From: Symsagittifera roscoffensis
Taxonomy: Eukaryota > Xenacoelomorpha > Acoela > Convolutidae
Length of the DNA: 60,000 nt
Assembly: GCF_963678635.1 (NCBI RefSeq)
Contig: NC_087070.1
Location: forward strand, 26,910,057 to 26,970,056
Reading direction: 5' to 3'
In this document: positions 12,101 to 20,993 of the stretch, one piece after another
Position numbering within the stretch: the first letter of the stretch is position 1
Layout: each line of letters starts with the position of its first letter
Position numbers and translations under genes: made by a program
Notes under the pieces: generated by a model
What the model was told of the DNA's origin: nothing
Seen by the model: only the letters and a program-made list of their open reading frames with translations
Databases searched by the model: none

Positions 12101-13365
12101 GACCCAATCAGAACCCTCTCCTCATTCTTCCTCTGCCACCACACTTTTGGTTCTGGTCTCCCATTACCCAGACAAAACACTTCCAGACTTGATCCTCGGT
12201 CTAAGTTAAACCCACTCGGCGGGTCCAGCACTATTTCCGGTGACTCACCTACTGTGATTTGCGCGGGACCATTGACGTATTGACCGACACCACTATTTAC
12301 GACACATTTATACGAACCGGCGTCCGATTCCTCAATGTCGGAGATCAGAAGCGCTCCGTCGTTGAGAACCTTGAGTCTGGGATCTTTCCCGAAGTTCATC
12401 GGTCGGCTGTCTTTGAACCAGTTTCTTCGGGTGTCCAGGTCACCGTCGTCCGGTGAAGTGCAATGCAACCGGGTGTGTCCTCCGAGAGGTATTGCTTGGT
12501 TTTGCAAAGACGAACGGAAGTTTTTGACAGGTCCTAAGCAAAAGAATTATGATGCTCAAATAAGGACATGGAAAAAAACTAATCATAAAACAATAGTTAT
12601 TTTCATATCATTTTGTGGCCTAAAGCAGCAGCAGCAGACAATTTTAAGTTTTGCGACCCAAAAACTAAGGAAAAAAGTATGAATTTGCTCAATTGTATTT
12701 TGAGCATGTCTGAATCCTTAAAAAACTAATTTGATGGAAGTTCTAATTAAGCAGAATATGAGTTGAACTAACCGCTGAGTGAGACATGTGCCACTTGTGA
12801 CCTGTGGCTGCCGTGTTTGTTACTGGCGATGCAGAAGAACTCCTCTACCGTCTCCTCCGCTGCTCCCCCTCCCACCCTGGGAATCACAAGGGTCTGCCAG
12901 TTGGGGGCATCGTCCACCAAGTCCAGTCGGTAGAACACAGACGGGAAAACAACTGAAAGTACAAAAGTATATTTTTCTCCTGACCATAACTGAAAGAAAC
13001 GCAGAAATGCTCAATTGCTTTTCTTCAATAGGATTGACAACACAAAAAATGGTGGAATAGATCATTGCAAACGTTTGTACTCTTCAAACAGTTTTTATGA
13101 GTATGAGGCTACACAATACATTCGGAGTATTGTGTTATTATTCAACTGGACTAATTTGGTGACTCAATATCTTTGGTTCAAAACAATCAACGTTTAGAGC
13201 GAAAACCGTGATTATAGAATCCGGTGTTCGTACTTCTCTGCTCGTTTCTGAACCAGACGAGGGTGGGTATGGGTTGTGCATCTGCTCGGCATTCCAGGGA
13301 CACTCTGGATCCTTCTAGTGCACTCACATTCTGTGGTTGGATCACAAACACTGGAGTGGTACCTT
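1..13365 (-). CDS. robo: Roundabout (Robo)-like axon guidance receptor gene, 15 exons seen
   Basis: The exons at 13234-13365, 12773-12952, 11979-12533, 10441-10553, 9954-10125, 9313-9639, 8936-9098, 8308-8471, 6492-6661, 3576-3738, 3256-3414, 2685-2867, 1013-1178, 524-744 and 1-183 join in frame to about 1017 codons. The order is five Ig domains, three FN3 domains, one membrane helix and a cytoplasmic tail, which is the diagnostic Robo plan. L1 has six Ig domains, DCC has four Ig and six FN3, and IgSF9 has two FN3. Ig2 opens with VKNFR, like the LRDDFR of Robo Ig2, and the helix resembles the vertebrate Robo helix. Robo proteins are Slit receptors that steer axons and migrating cells. The signal-peptide exon and the conserved cytoplasmic CC motifs are not in the visible exons. 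The family call is firm; orthology to one paralog is not. Confidence 0.86.
524..744 (-). CDS. robo: Robo exon: cytoplasmic, Gly/Ser-rich
   Basis: This phase 2-1 exon between a ttcacag acceptor and a GTAAGT donor encodes a low-complexity cytoplasmic stretch. It is rich in Gly, Ser and His, with GGAGVVGGGG and a CSQC motif. I see no catalytic or conserved CC motif in it. The assignment rests on frame continuity with the membrane exon and on clean splice sites. Confidence 0.76.
1013..1178 (-). CDS. robo: Robo exon: transmembrane helix
   Basis: This phase 1-2 exon after catttag encodes a short juxtamembrane stretch ending SGFWSETW. It is followed by one hydrophobic helix of about 21 residues beginning FVATVGVILWTVLM, and then the basic stop-transfer RRFHRARY. 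The pattern of a small N-terminal half, an internal tryptophan and a terminal WLY followed by basic residues resembles vertebrate Robo helices. The donor is GTATGT. Confidence 0.87.
1190..2340. repeat. Two head-to-tail units of an intronic repeat family
   Basis: Two related units of roughly 530 bp follow each other. Each starts with the motif GGATAGCYGGTTAATGTGC (1192 and 1725), followed by AGAATGYTCC, and each contains a CACGACTGAAAG-like or CACGAATGAAAG-like block near its end. Related units in the opposite orientation occur at about 4200-5260 and 10735-11260. No coding capacity is visible. I do not recognise the family; its terminal motif is conserved among copies. Confidence 0.6.
2685..2867 (-). 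CDS. robo: Robo exon: second half of FN3-3
   Basis: This phase 1-1 exon encodes GYQIWVFTSE of the C strand, YQMLPKIDDLWFQIAALN in the E-F region, and the G strand with SPIVKVNI. The acceptor is gtgtag and the donor GTAAAC. It is the last extracellular domain exon before the membrane exon. Confidence 0.85.
3256..3414 (-). CDS. robo: Robo exon: first half of FN3-3
   Basis: This phase 1-1 exon lies between a ttccag acceptor and a GTAGTT donor. It encodes TLPDLPSESP, the FN3 start, and SLLVTWSPPP with the core tryptophan. It joins in frame to its neighbours. Confidence 0.85.
3576..3738 (-). CDS. robo: Robo exon: second half of FN3-2
   Basis: This phase 0-1 exon after attttcag encodes GFYIMYKEK of the C strand and the FN3 signature LGNLRPFTEYELSVQAFF. 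It ends with a short histidine run and the donor GTTCCT. It joins in frame to the exon at 6492-6661. Confidence 0.85.
4200..5260. repeat. Two more units of the ~530 bp intronic repeat, inverted relative to 1190-2340
   Basis: The block at 4440-4850 shares long stretches with 10865-11256: the GCGAATAAAGCGAGC motif, GAAAGCTTACAA, a run of T-rich lines and the terminal GGAACATTCT motif. A second, shorter unit ends at 5211-5250 with the same terminal motif. It lies in the intron between the two halves of FN3-2. A short terminal fragment of the same family also sits at 6425-6466, just downstream of the FN3-2a exon in gene orientation. Confidence 0.55.
5261..6491. other. Robo intron sequence without a recognised gene
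   Basis: AT-rich intron between the halves of FN3-2. Apart from the terminal repeat fragment near 6425-6466, I see no gene, RNA or intact element. Confidence 0.5.
6492..6661 (-). CDS. robo: Robo exon: first half of FN3-2
   Basis: This phase 1-0 exon follows ttctag and ends at a GTATGC donor. It encodes a linker with IPQSEAELGQ, then FN3 strands with the core tryptophan in VRLAWDV. The intron of about 2.75 kb that follows is one of the longest in the gene and contains interspersed repeats. Confidence 0.82.
6662..8307. other. Robo intron with a partial hAT-related repeat
   Basis: A T-rich intron. The stretch at about 7700-7880 matches the inside of the hAT-type element at 20601-20985 in reverse orientation. 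Both carry an AAAGGGTCCCCC block, a GACGCC palindrome followed by ATATATAC, and the segment TTTTCCAAAAAGTGCTCAAA. Its terminal inverted repeats are not visible. The rest has no recognised feature. Confidence 0.45.
8308..8471 (-). CDS. robo: Robo exon: second half of FN3-1
   Basis: This phase 2-1 exon encodes SWKVVETDSPST, then the FN3 signature leucine and tyrosine in LADLSSNRKYFFLVRAQN, and FGVGTPSK of the G strand. The acceptor is ttatgcag and the donor GTAAGC. It joins in frame to the preceding exon and completes the first FN3 domain. Confidence 0.86.
8936..9098 (-). CDS. robo: Robo exon: first half of FN3-1
   Basis: This phase 1-2 exon begins after tttcag and ends at a GTGAGT donor. It encodes the FN3 A and B strands with the pattern PGEPSAPLG, the core tryptophan in ILLEW, and YRIEYY of the C strand. 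The intron splits the FN3 domain in the middle, as in the other two FN3 domains of this gene. Confidence 0.86.
9313..9639 (-). CDS. robo: Robo exon: complete Ig5
   Basis: This 327 bp phase 1-1 exon holds a whole Ig domain: MPNFPPIFKV linker, first cysteine in ESICSLVQQ, core tryptophan in FDWLRDGK, and the F strand DDGVYTCRATTEYG. An extra cysteine sits in the linker (KVCPTN). The stretch between B and C strands is longer than usual. The acceptor is tttcag and the donor GTTAGT. Ig5 is the last Ig domain before the FN3 repeats. Confidence 0.87.
9954..10125 (-). CDS. robo: Robo exon: second half of Ig4
   Basis: This phase 0-1 exon of 172 bp encodes DNEGSIIFMDQEAG, the strand motif GTLHISHFQPNN, and MGKYKCVGNNGHG with the second Ig4 cysteine. 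It ends in TVQVTVK at a GTGAGT donor. The start follows the acceptor tttgcag and keeps the frame of the preceding exon if that intron uses its GC donor. Confidence 0.84.
10441..10553 (-). CDS. robo: Robo exon: first half of Ig4, followed by a GC splice donor
   Basis: This phase 1-0 exon encodes EPPRFIIEPP, the Robo-style interdomain linker, then the first cysteine in VRIPC and the core tryptophan in NVFWE. No GT follows the tryptophan codon in a usable place. The sequence GAG/GCAAGC supports a GC-AG intron, and the join to the next exon reads VFWE-DNEGSIIF, a normal C to C-prime strand transition. The acceptor is tttag. Confidence 0.78.
10735..11260. repeat. Single unit of the ~530 bp intronic repeat
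   Basis: This is the best preserved single unit of the family seen at 1190-2340 and 4200-5260. One end carries the CACGACTGTAAG-like block near 10770, and the other ends in GGAACATTCTGTGCTACTTG at 11219-11238 followed by CCGGCTATCC. No ORF or target-site duplication could be assigned by eye. Confidence 0.55.
11262..11575. repeat. Hairpin-bearing interspersed repeat, copy 1
   Basis: About 310 bases match the segment 17545-17880 on the opposite strand. Shared landmarks are the CCGAATATTTGTGCTCGGGG block, TTGTCCTGAG, and ATTTTGGCCAATTTGGGACAA. A GC-rich hairpin (GCGCGA, A/T loop, TCGCGC) lies near 11492-11520. The hairpin arms are kept in the other copy although the loop differs. Confidence 0.55.
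11979..12533 (-). CDS. robo: Robo exon: Ig2 and Ig3 in one exon
   Basis: This 555 bp, phase 1-1 exon encodes two complete Ig domains with no intron between them. Ig2 has cysteines in TRLHC and GSYKC, a core tryptophan in RNWFKD, and opens with VKNFRSSLQNQ. Ig3 follows the linker GESPEIVLDPPSG, with cysteines in LEVFC and GKYIC and the tryptophan pair in KVWWQ. Both F strands show the D-x-G-x-Y-x-C pattern. It lies between a cttag acceptor and a GTAAAC donor. Confidence 0.88.
12773..12952 (-). CDS. robo: Robo exon: second half of Ig1
   Basis: This phase 1-1 exon of 180 bp lies between an actttcag acceptor and a GTTAGT donor. It completes Ig1: the second cysteine lies in EEFFCIASNKHG, the usual F-strand motif, followed by the G strand SQVAHVSLS. 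The stretch between the C and F strands is long and Gly/Glu-rich, comparable to the extended loop of Robo Ig1, which is the main Slit-binding domain in known Robo proteins. Confidence 0.8.
13234..13365 (-). CDS. robo: Robo exon: first half of Ig1
   Basis: This phase 1-1 exon follows a tttcag acceptor. It encodes the Ig A-to-C strands: FVIQPQNVSALEGS, the first cysteine in SLEC, and the core tryptophan in LVWF. I ended it at the donor A/GTACGA because this yields a smooth join to the next exon (NEQRIVFPS). The alternative donor G/GTTTTC, about 20 bases later, would insert extra residues. It is the most upstream exon I could find; a signal-peptide exon must lie further right. Confidence 0.78.
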
Positions 13366-16300
13366 CTGAAACTAAAAGGTCGAACTAAAGGGGCAGTTGT
13401 CAAAGTGAAGACTTGCGCAAACGAAGATGCAATTAATGATTGGTCAACTTCATTATTTTTTTTCAAGAAAAAAGCGTTTACCACAAAAATTCAGATACTC
13501 TTCGCCAAAATTCAACATTGGCTTCTACTATTTATTATTAACCAATTTATATTGCTCAAATGAGGAATTAGCTAGAACTGTTAGCGTGTCTCAATTAAAT
13601 TTGATTATTTGGATAGATTTCAGAAAACATTTCAACGCTGCTTTAGCGTCTTTCAAAAAACTGTCATTCAAAAAACCAATGAATAGCCAATTTTCTTAGA
13701 TTTTTTTTCAGAAGCTCATAACGTCTTTTACCATAATACTACAAACTAGAGAGTCATACTACTATCTAACGATATTCAATAATATTTTTGCTGAAATTTA
13801 TTAATTCAAAGCTTTTGCGTTCAAACTTTCCGAAAGAATGAGAAACCTAACTTTGATTTTTTTCTCAAAGCAGCTTTGAATAAAACATTAGCTCTTCACG
13901 ATAGTTTTGCCGGTGACACTTTATGATGATTTGAGTTCATTTTGCAAGCCTGATTTAAGCAATTGGGGGAAGGAATAAAAATGGACACTTTCAACGCGAT
14001 TTCCTACATCGTTTCGGCATTACACAAAAAGTGATCGACTAGAAACAAAAAGTTGCTCAAAACTTCACGAGAATTGATATGATGCAATTACTTTTATAGA
14101 AACTGAAAACAAAATTTCACCCCAATGCTGAGCCTCATATTTAGCCCAATAAAATAAAAAAGTGATTATCTTTTAATTTTTGTGTAAATAAGTATATTTT
14201 TGTTTGATAGTCAAAACATAGCCAACAGACAGTTGGAAAAGAGTCAATGAACGCAAGAAAGCAAATTTGGATTTACTTTCAACTTAGGATTTATAAAATG
14301 AAAAATAAATGGCCTTAAATTTCTTAGAATTTCAAGAACTAATTATCATAGCATTTTGTTTGATAAAGTTAACCTAATTTGAGAACACTGGATTATTTGG
14401 TAAAGGTTTTTATTCCGCTGGGAAATCCTAAATTTAAATTCTTTTTTTTTCGAATCTAGAATTCGATCACGTTTTTGGTGATCCTTACTCTTTTGCTATG
14501 TGATAGTGGAGTTTGTCTTCTTTTTACCAAAGGAAATGAACTGAACTTAAAAGGAAATCAAAAGTCAATTCGCGAAAACGTAAGTTTGAGCCTGAAAAAA
14601 TTTAAAGATAAATTTTAAGCCCGAACAGATTTCTTTCCTGAAAAGAAAAACAAAAAAAAGCGACGATTTAAGAGTCTGAACTAAGTTCGTCAACTCTCAA
14701 AAACGTCATCATCACTAATGACTGCGCAATTCTTTTAAAATTCTAACCTGGTTTAACCTTGGTGGGGAAAAGAGGATTGGCTTTGACCGAATAGATAGGG
14801 GTAAATCTCGATTGATTGAAAAAGCCAAAAATGACCCAATTTTAGGAGTATATTGGATCCAAATTTTGCAAAAAAAAACTTAATCATATCAAATCAGCTG
14901 AAATTTTTAGCAACTTTGTGTAGACTTGAGGCAATTTTGCTGCAATATTATATTCGCTCAACAAATCTGGTGGATTTAAATTAACCTTAAACTGCTTATT
15001 TTGGATACTGGTTCTAGCAAAACGAACTGGTTCGAAATTTTCACAAGCCTAAAGCGCACTCGCTATGTTATGGCTGATTAGGAAGCTCAAGGTTTTCGAT
15101 ATTGTCAGTAATTTGGTTAGAGCGTTTTTGGAAAGCTATTGTTTTTAACATCGCTTATTGGCACCAATTAAATGGTGAACATGGATTATTTCTTTTTTTT
15201 TATCTTATTGCAAGGACTAAAAATAGCAATAGCCCCTGAGCAAAAAAGGATGTGTCGTATGAGAAATAATGGACTGAAGTGTGGAACCACCGGAGAAGCT
15301 ACTACTAGTTATGTGGTCGATTAGAGACAACATAAATAGTCTCTTGGCGAGGAGTGTGGGGAGTGTGGTGAAACGTGAAGTGTGTTTGGTGTGAATATGT
15401 CCAAGAGCCTCCGGCCGCTCAATCGCCCATAACGCTCATTGAATGACCACATTCTTCAAATCAGTTTAGCCGACACTTGATTTAGACGAATTTCGTGACC
15501 AAGTATAACGCAAGCAAAAATAATAATATTTTCGAAGAAGGTTTCCGAGCGACTTCAGTTTACCCTTTTAGGCCTAATTACGAGTCTGCACTGTCAAATA
15601 CTAATCGAGACCACAATAATCAGACTAAATAAACTTTGCGTTGTTATCACAAACAGCCTCTAGCCAGCCAGGAATGATTTGACTGAAGTTTATGATGGGA
15701 GAGTAGGCATTGTGAGGGTGGGGAGGGGTACAGAGGAAGAATTAGAATCTCGTGGGGGCCGACTGAACAGCGTCTGGTTTGTTCTTTTGTTTACAGCTGT
15801 TTTTTCAAAAAATGCTACTGACCACAAACTGAACTCGCTTTGAAAGGTCCGAGAGAGTAGAGGAAAACAGCTTCACATGCGATTTGTAATTTCACCATTT
15901 ACGGAAATGAAAAGATAAATCGGGAAAATTAATTTTTTGTTTGGTCTGACTAATTTTTTAACTACCCAAGAAAGTGTCCGAGGAGTACAAATGAAGAAGC
16001 ATTTGAAGCCGTTCAATTCAAATTTGGATTCTAGAAAGAACCCAGCCGTTTCCTACTACACCAATCGAAGAAACATTCAAAAACCAATTTGTTTAAACAT
16101 TTCGTTATTTTTTTTTAAAAAACGAGGAATTGGATTTGATGAAATATGCCACGAATAAGCAGTAAATCATAGCTGATTTCACGTTAATTTTGGACTACAA
16201 GTAAGTTTAATTTAAAGGTCAGCAATTTAATTTAAAAGTCAGCCATAAATTCAGACCATTTTTTTTGACACTGAGACAATTTGTTGCATTTTGAAAAAAT

Positions 16301-17312
16301 GGAAATCACGATTGAAATATCTCGCATTAAGACAAAGTTCTGATGGTTCGGACTGCGCTTTTACGTAATTAGTTAAGTATTTGGCAATAAAAGAAAAAAT
16401 GCTGCACATAATGGTTTCTTTCCTAAATGTACCTACACCCTCTCCCCCACACAATGTCATATCCAAAACGATAAGCTAAATCAATATTTGTATAAATTAG
16501 CTTGCTTCCAGTCAAATTGCATAGATTTCTGACACATTTTAATCTGCTGCTTATGTTACGCGGTAATAGCGTGGCAAAGTTTTCCGCGCTTAAAGTTTCT
16601 GCGAAATTGGTTTGAGACAAATTAATTGGTCATATTTTTCCCTGTACGAGTCAGATATGCAGCCTTTACTTTTTCAATCGGCTGTAGAAGGAAAATCAAT
16701 TAGGGTCAAAACACATAATCTTTTTGCAAGGTGTTTTCAAAACGCGACTTTTTATGAATACCATCTTTAATTTGCAGAAGTGTCAAATTGGAGACTAATT
16801 CGCAGAACCATGAAATTGAATCAAAACAAAGAAACAAGGAAAATTCTACCACGGCAATATAGTAAATCAATTTTAAAAGAAACAAAATTTAGTAGAAAAC
16901 ATAAAAAATATAGTTTCTTTTCTTTTTTCTTGTTTTTATCTCAAGTTTGTGCTAGTTGGTTCACTTAAAGAAAAACCTATCTGACAAACTTAAATGTTTG
17001 TGGCTGGAAAAACGATGGAAAATAACTGCAGGAGTATAAACAGCAGAACTCAATAGGATGTCACCAATTGAATCATTCCAATCAAAGTGATTTTAGCGAA
17101 AGTTGGTCGAAAAATAGAACAACTCAACTCACATTTTCTCGAAACTGAGAAAATTGTTTAATTTACTTAGCAGTCCAAATTAAGACTAATGTAGTTATGA
17201 AATCATACCACACTTAACCCCCTGACGAGCTGTCTTTGAGGTAGTCCATTTGCGTTGAGAAAACACACTCTAAGCAATAGTTCCTTCCCATTTTTTGGAA
17301 AACTGCAGACAC

Positions 17313-17314
<2 letters not shown>

Positions 17315-17350
<36 letters not shown>

Positions 17351-17360
17351 AAGTTACAGG

Positions 17361-17398
<38 letters not shown>
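17315..17398. repeat. (GA)n microsatellite, two runs
   Basis: Two GA dinucleotide runs at about 17315-17346 and 17364-17398 are separated by a short interruption. Confidence 0.95.
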
Positions 17399-17544
17399 AC
17401 AAAAACAAACAAGACAGCTCGTACCCCGAATTTTTTTTACTCCATTTTAAGGTCTAGGGATCAGTAATAACATGAAAAAATTAAATAAAAAAAGTAAAGA
17501 GGATTTTTTTTAACTTTAGATTTCTAGTGAACATATCAATTATG

Positions 17545-17880
17545 GCAAATAAGCTTCATTCAAACAATTTGGAACAATTTCTAAGACGGATTAAATCTGC
17601 GCTTAAGCGTTAACAGCGCGAAATATATCGCGCGTTATTTGTCCCAATTTGGCCAAAATGGCATTTTTAAAACACAAATAATTTTACGAAAAATGATCAC
17701 CGGTGAAATATATTTTTAAATTCAAACTCAGGACAACAATACCTTTTGAATGATATAAAAAATGCCGTCAAAATGGCTAGTTAAAAAGTCGAAGTTCGTC
17801 TGAAGAAAAAAAGTCTACCCCGAGTACAAATATTCCGTTACTTTCGTAACAGAAGTCTGAACAAAAAGTAAAATGCCTCA
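17545..17880. repeat. Hairpin-bearing interspersed repeat, copy 2, inverted
   Basis: This is the inverted relative of 11262-11575. The GCGCGA ... TCGCGC hairpin lies at about 17616-17634 with loop AATATA, while copy 1 has TAAATT. It is not coding. Confidence 0.55.
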
Positions 17881-19012
17881 TACTTTTATATGTTTTCCTC
17901 TTGCATCATAAAAAAAACTTTTTTCTCCATAAAAACGGTCGTTATAACAATAGTTAAATTGGTAGTTTTTTAGCGAGCTAAAGCAAAATGTATTCTAAGA
18001 ACTCCAGCATAATTGTCAAACAACATGAAAACAAAAATACTAAAGCTCAAAAGTAGTGAAAGGAAATCTATTGTGAATAGAATTTTTAGACAAACATTTT
18101 TTGAGACATTTTTTGAGACATTTATTCTGCATGTGCAGCAATTTCTCAAACAATGCTGTCAAAAAATTATCGAAAAATATATTAGAAAATACACAGAACG
18201 ATTTCAAAATTACTTCTTAGATAATTGAACTGCGGCCACTTTTCAGTAACAACCAATTGTCGAATGGGAAATAATTATGGCGCAAAGTTTTTTCACCTGA
18301 CTTTAGGTACATCAAAAACATTTTAGAGGCCATTGCTAGTATGATTATTACAAAAGTATTCTCTTAGTAATCAGAAAAATTAATGGTAATCAGAAAAACT
18401 AACAGACTTTAATATTAACAGCGTAAAAAAGCGACATTACGATACGATGATTCAAAAGCAACAAAAACACACCTTATGTTTGTCAAAAAAATTTAAGAAC
18501 AACCGCACTACAATGAGAAGCACCAATTCTGAAGAAACAAGTGGAAAAATTTTTAGAAATTTTGCTTCTTCGGAATTGTTGCTTTTTTATTGCAATGCGA
18601 TACTCTTTCGAAAATTTTAGAACAGGGGTATTCGGTGTTTGCTTAACTTTTTTCAAGAATTAAGAATTAATTGAATTGATATCATAAGCAACAGTTCTGA
18701 AGAAGTGAAGTGCAAAATTTTCTGCATATTTGCAAAACGGGGCTCAACAAAGACGTTTTCAAGCCGAACATGATTTTAAGAAATTCAAATATTTAAAAAA
18801 AATTTTTTAACGTCGATCAAATTGATTTATACGTTTTATGGCAATTTTTGAAATGCATTGACTAAATTTTGCACTTTTTGGCGTGAACCCCTAAAGGTTC
18901 TTAAATTTGGGCGCAAAACCCAAAAAGCGTTTTAGTATATTTTTTGCCAACCCACCTCCGTCTGATTTTAAAAATGTGACGAATAAACTAACCTGACAAT
19001 GTGCTTTGAAAA

Positions 19013-19333
19013 ATGACCAGAGTCAAAACCAAGGTTCTGCACCAAAACTCAAATGTCGTCATTTCCATTAATGAATTGAATAAATGCATAGTTTGTTCAC
19101 GATATCGTTCGATTCGGTTAAAACTGCATTTGGGCGATGACCTTCAGCTGAGTAATGATAATAATAGGTGCAAGTTAACTGTCTTTATTTTATATCTAAT
19201 AGATGATAAGAAAGATAAGCAACTGTCCCGGATGATAAACTGTGAATCATCGGAGTGTTCTGTTGCTAACAGTCTCGCTTCGTTCGAATCGTTGTCTTCT
19301 AGTTACGCATTTCCAATTCCAGCTTCAAAGTAA
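19013..19333 (+). CDS. Unrecognised 106-codon ORF
   Basis: An ATG-started ORF on the plus strand in an otherwise non-coding region. The first part is mixed, with two cysteine pairs, and the C-terminus is serine-rich (SLASFESLSSS). I do not recognise it, see no signal peptide and no domain. An ORF of this length can arise by chance in this base composition, so coding is uncertain. Confidence 0.18.
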   Translation: MTRVKTKVLHQNSNVVISINELNKCIVCSRYRSIRLKLHLGDDLQLSNDNNRCKLTVFILYLIDDKKDKQLSRMINCESSECSVANSLASFESLSSSYAFPIPASK

Positions 19334-20592
19334 TTAACCAGAAACTGTTGCTATATTTTTATAACCAACTAGGGAAATAATAGACTATACAAAAATGTCA
19401 CCACATTTGCTAATAGGAGTTCGTAGGGAGCCCAGAACTGTTTTGTAGTTGACTGTTCCCGCATGAAAATCCCCTCAGAACCTGTAATAAATATGAGCTA
19501 ATTAATTTACACCAGGTAGTCAGTCAAGTTTTGTGATGTCAATATTTTGAAAGATTTCAATTTCAAGTATGAGTTTTATATCAAAAAATCAAAGAGTTAC
19601 TAAGTTAAAATCTCAAATAAGTGAAAGTTATGTAAACACGATTTCACTGGCAAGTTTTATTGTAACGCATAATTTAAAAGGTATTTTATTTTGCGATGGA
19701 ACACCTTTTTTGGTTTACAAAACGGGTGTCGCTAATTTATTGAGCAAGAAACTTTTATTGGACACAACTTATGGCTACCAACTCCAAATCGGAGGCATTT
19801 GTATTTGTGAATAAAATTCAGATATGATTTGTTCAGTAGGACAAGCTACAAATTCATAATATCTCCAAAATTTATTGGAACTACGCTTACTAAAGGGCCA
19901 GTCTTTTTGGCGCAAATCAAGAAAGCCAGGCAAGCTGGATCTAGCTGGGCAAATTCACGTCCCTTTACAGTGACCCCTCCCCTTGAGTTTGAATTTTACA
20001 CTTTGCCCACTTTTGGGCAATAATTCGGGGGCCTGATCGCTAAACCGGGCGGCAAGGAATGGCGCTGTAAATTGTATAAAAGTGTTAAAATTATTACAAG
20101 TCACTTGGTTGAGAGTATTACTTCAACTCTTGTTCTCATGTTTACCTAATTGTGTTACATTGAACCCCTTTTTATGAAGGACGGGGCTTAACTTCAGTAA
20201 ACCACAAGTGTTTAAAATTCAGTACCCAAGTCGCTTCAAAGATTATTCCCAAAATAGTGGAGTAATTCCAGCGACTTAGAAAACTGAAGAATCCCGATTT
20301 TTATCCTGTCTGTACTGACTTGTAATAACTACAAACCAAGTTGTAATAAAGGGATTTGTGAGATATTGTTTACAAGTACAACACAGTTATTAAGTTTGTT
20401 TGTTAATAAATACCCCCTCGGGGCGAAAAAGTAAGGCGACAGGTATGGTTATAAATTTTAACACCTTAGCCGAGGAGGGATATAGTGATAACTATGGAAT
20501 TGAATTTACAATGGTATGAAGAGATTTTAATCACTCCTAATTCTCCCCCAGGAGGCTAATTTCAACAGGGGCTACACCAGTTTAGACTTGTG
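19334..20592. other. No gene recognised
   Basis: An AT-rich stretch with an 81-codon plus-strand ORF at 19569-19814 that resembles nothing I know. Nothing else is supportable. Confidence 0.4.
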
Positions 20593-20993
20593 ACTAGTGA
20601 CAGGGGCGGATCTAGGATTTTCACGCTCGAAAATTATGTCGATCTTTTTTTTAGGTCGACCGAATTGATTTTTTGAGCTCTCTCCCTCAGCACGGTTTAG
20701 TCCCTGTTTTGGCCAAATTTTCTGCGCCGTAGGCAAAATTTTGAAAAAATTCCAAAAAAGGCGTTTTTGAGCACTTTTTGGAAAATGTTGACCTAAAATC
20801 GCTTTTTTTTCGGCGCGCGCTCCCCCCTCAAAATTGGTATATATTGGCGCCAAAGACGCCACTAGAAAATTTTTAAAGTCGGTTGGCCAAAACTTGGATT
20901 TCTTAAAAAGTACCAAAGGGGGGACCCTTTGGGTCGGCAGGGGATCGAATCTCTGAGGGGTCGAATCCCCCTAAATCCGCCCCTGACTAGTGA
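20593..20993. mobile_element. Non-autonomous hAT element (MITE) with its target-site duplication
   Basis: The element proper is 20601-20985 (385 bp). It starts CAGGGGCGGATCTAGGATT and ends with the imperfect inverse AATCCCCCTAAATCCGCCCC plus TG, that is, terminal inverted repeats of the CAGGGGCGG type common in animal hAT transposons. The flanking 8 bp ACTAGTGA occur on both sides (20593-20600 and 20986-20993), a perfect target-site duplication of hAT length. It encodes no transposase; the 114-codon ORF on the minus strand inside it is incidental. Confidence 0.9.

Larger units (their letters stand above)
13366..19012. other. Non-coding stretch upstream of the visible Robo exons
   Basis: I found no convincing exon here on either strand. 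Short ORFs are AT-rich and lack family similarity. It contains the GA microsatellite and the inverted hairpin repeat. A somewhat more GC-rich stretch near 15260-15860 could be regulatory or an undetected first exon, but nothing supports a definite call. In the minus orientation it may be the first long intron or the promoter region of the Robo gene. Confidence 0.4.

Noticed and set aside
1-13365. L1CAM/neuroglian, contactin, DCC or IgSF9 identity for the Ig/FN3 gene
   Set aside because: Five Ig and three FN3 domains followed directly by a helix fit Robo. The other families differ in domain counts, although an undetected upstream Ig exon cannot be fully excluded.
15260-15860. Promoter or first exon of the Robo gene
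   Set aside because: Slightly higher GC only; no signal peptide, consistent splice donor or promoter motif could be shown.
17203-17412. Leu/Ser-repeat ORFs and Arg/Glu-repeat ORFs
   Set aside because: They are translations of the GA microsatellite.
20572-20916. A 114-codon minus-strand ORF
   Set aside because: Lies almost wholly inside the hAT MITE and extends past its end; no transposase motif.
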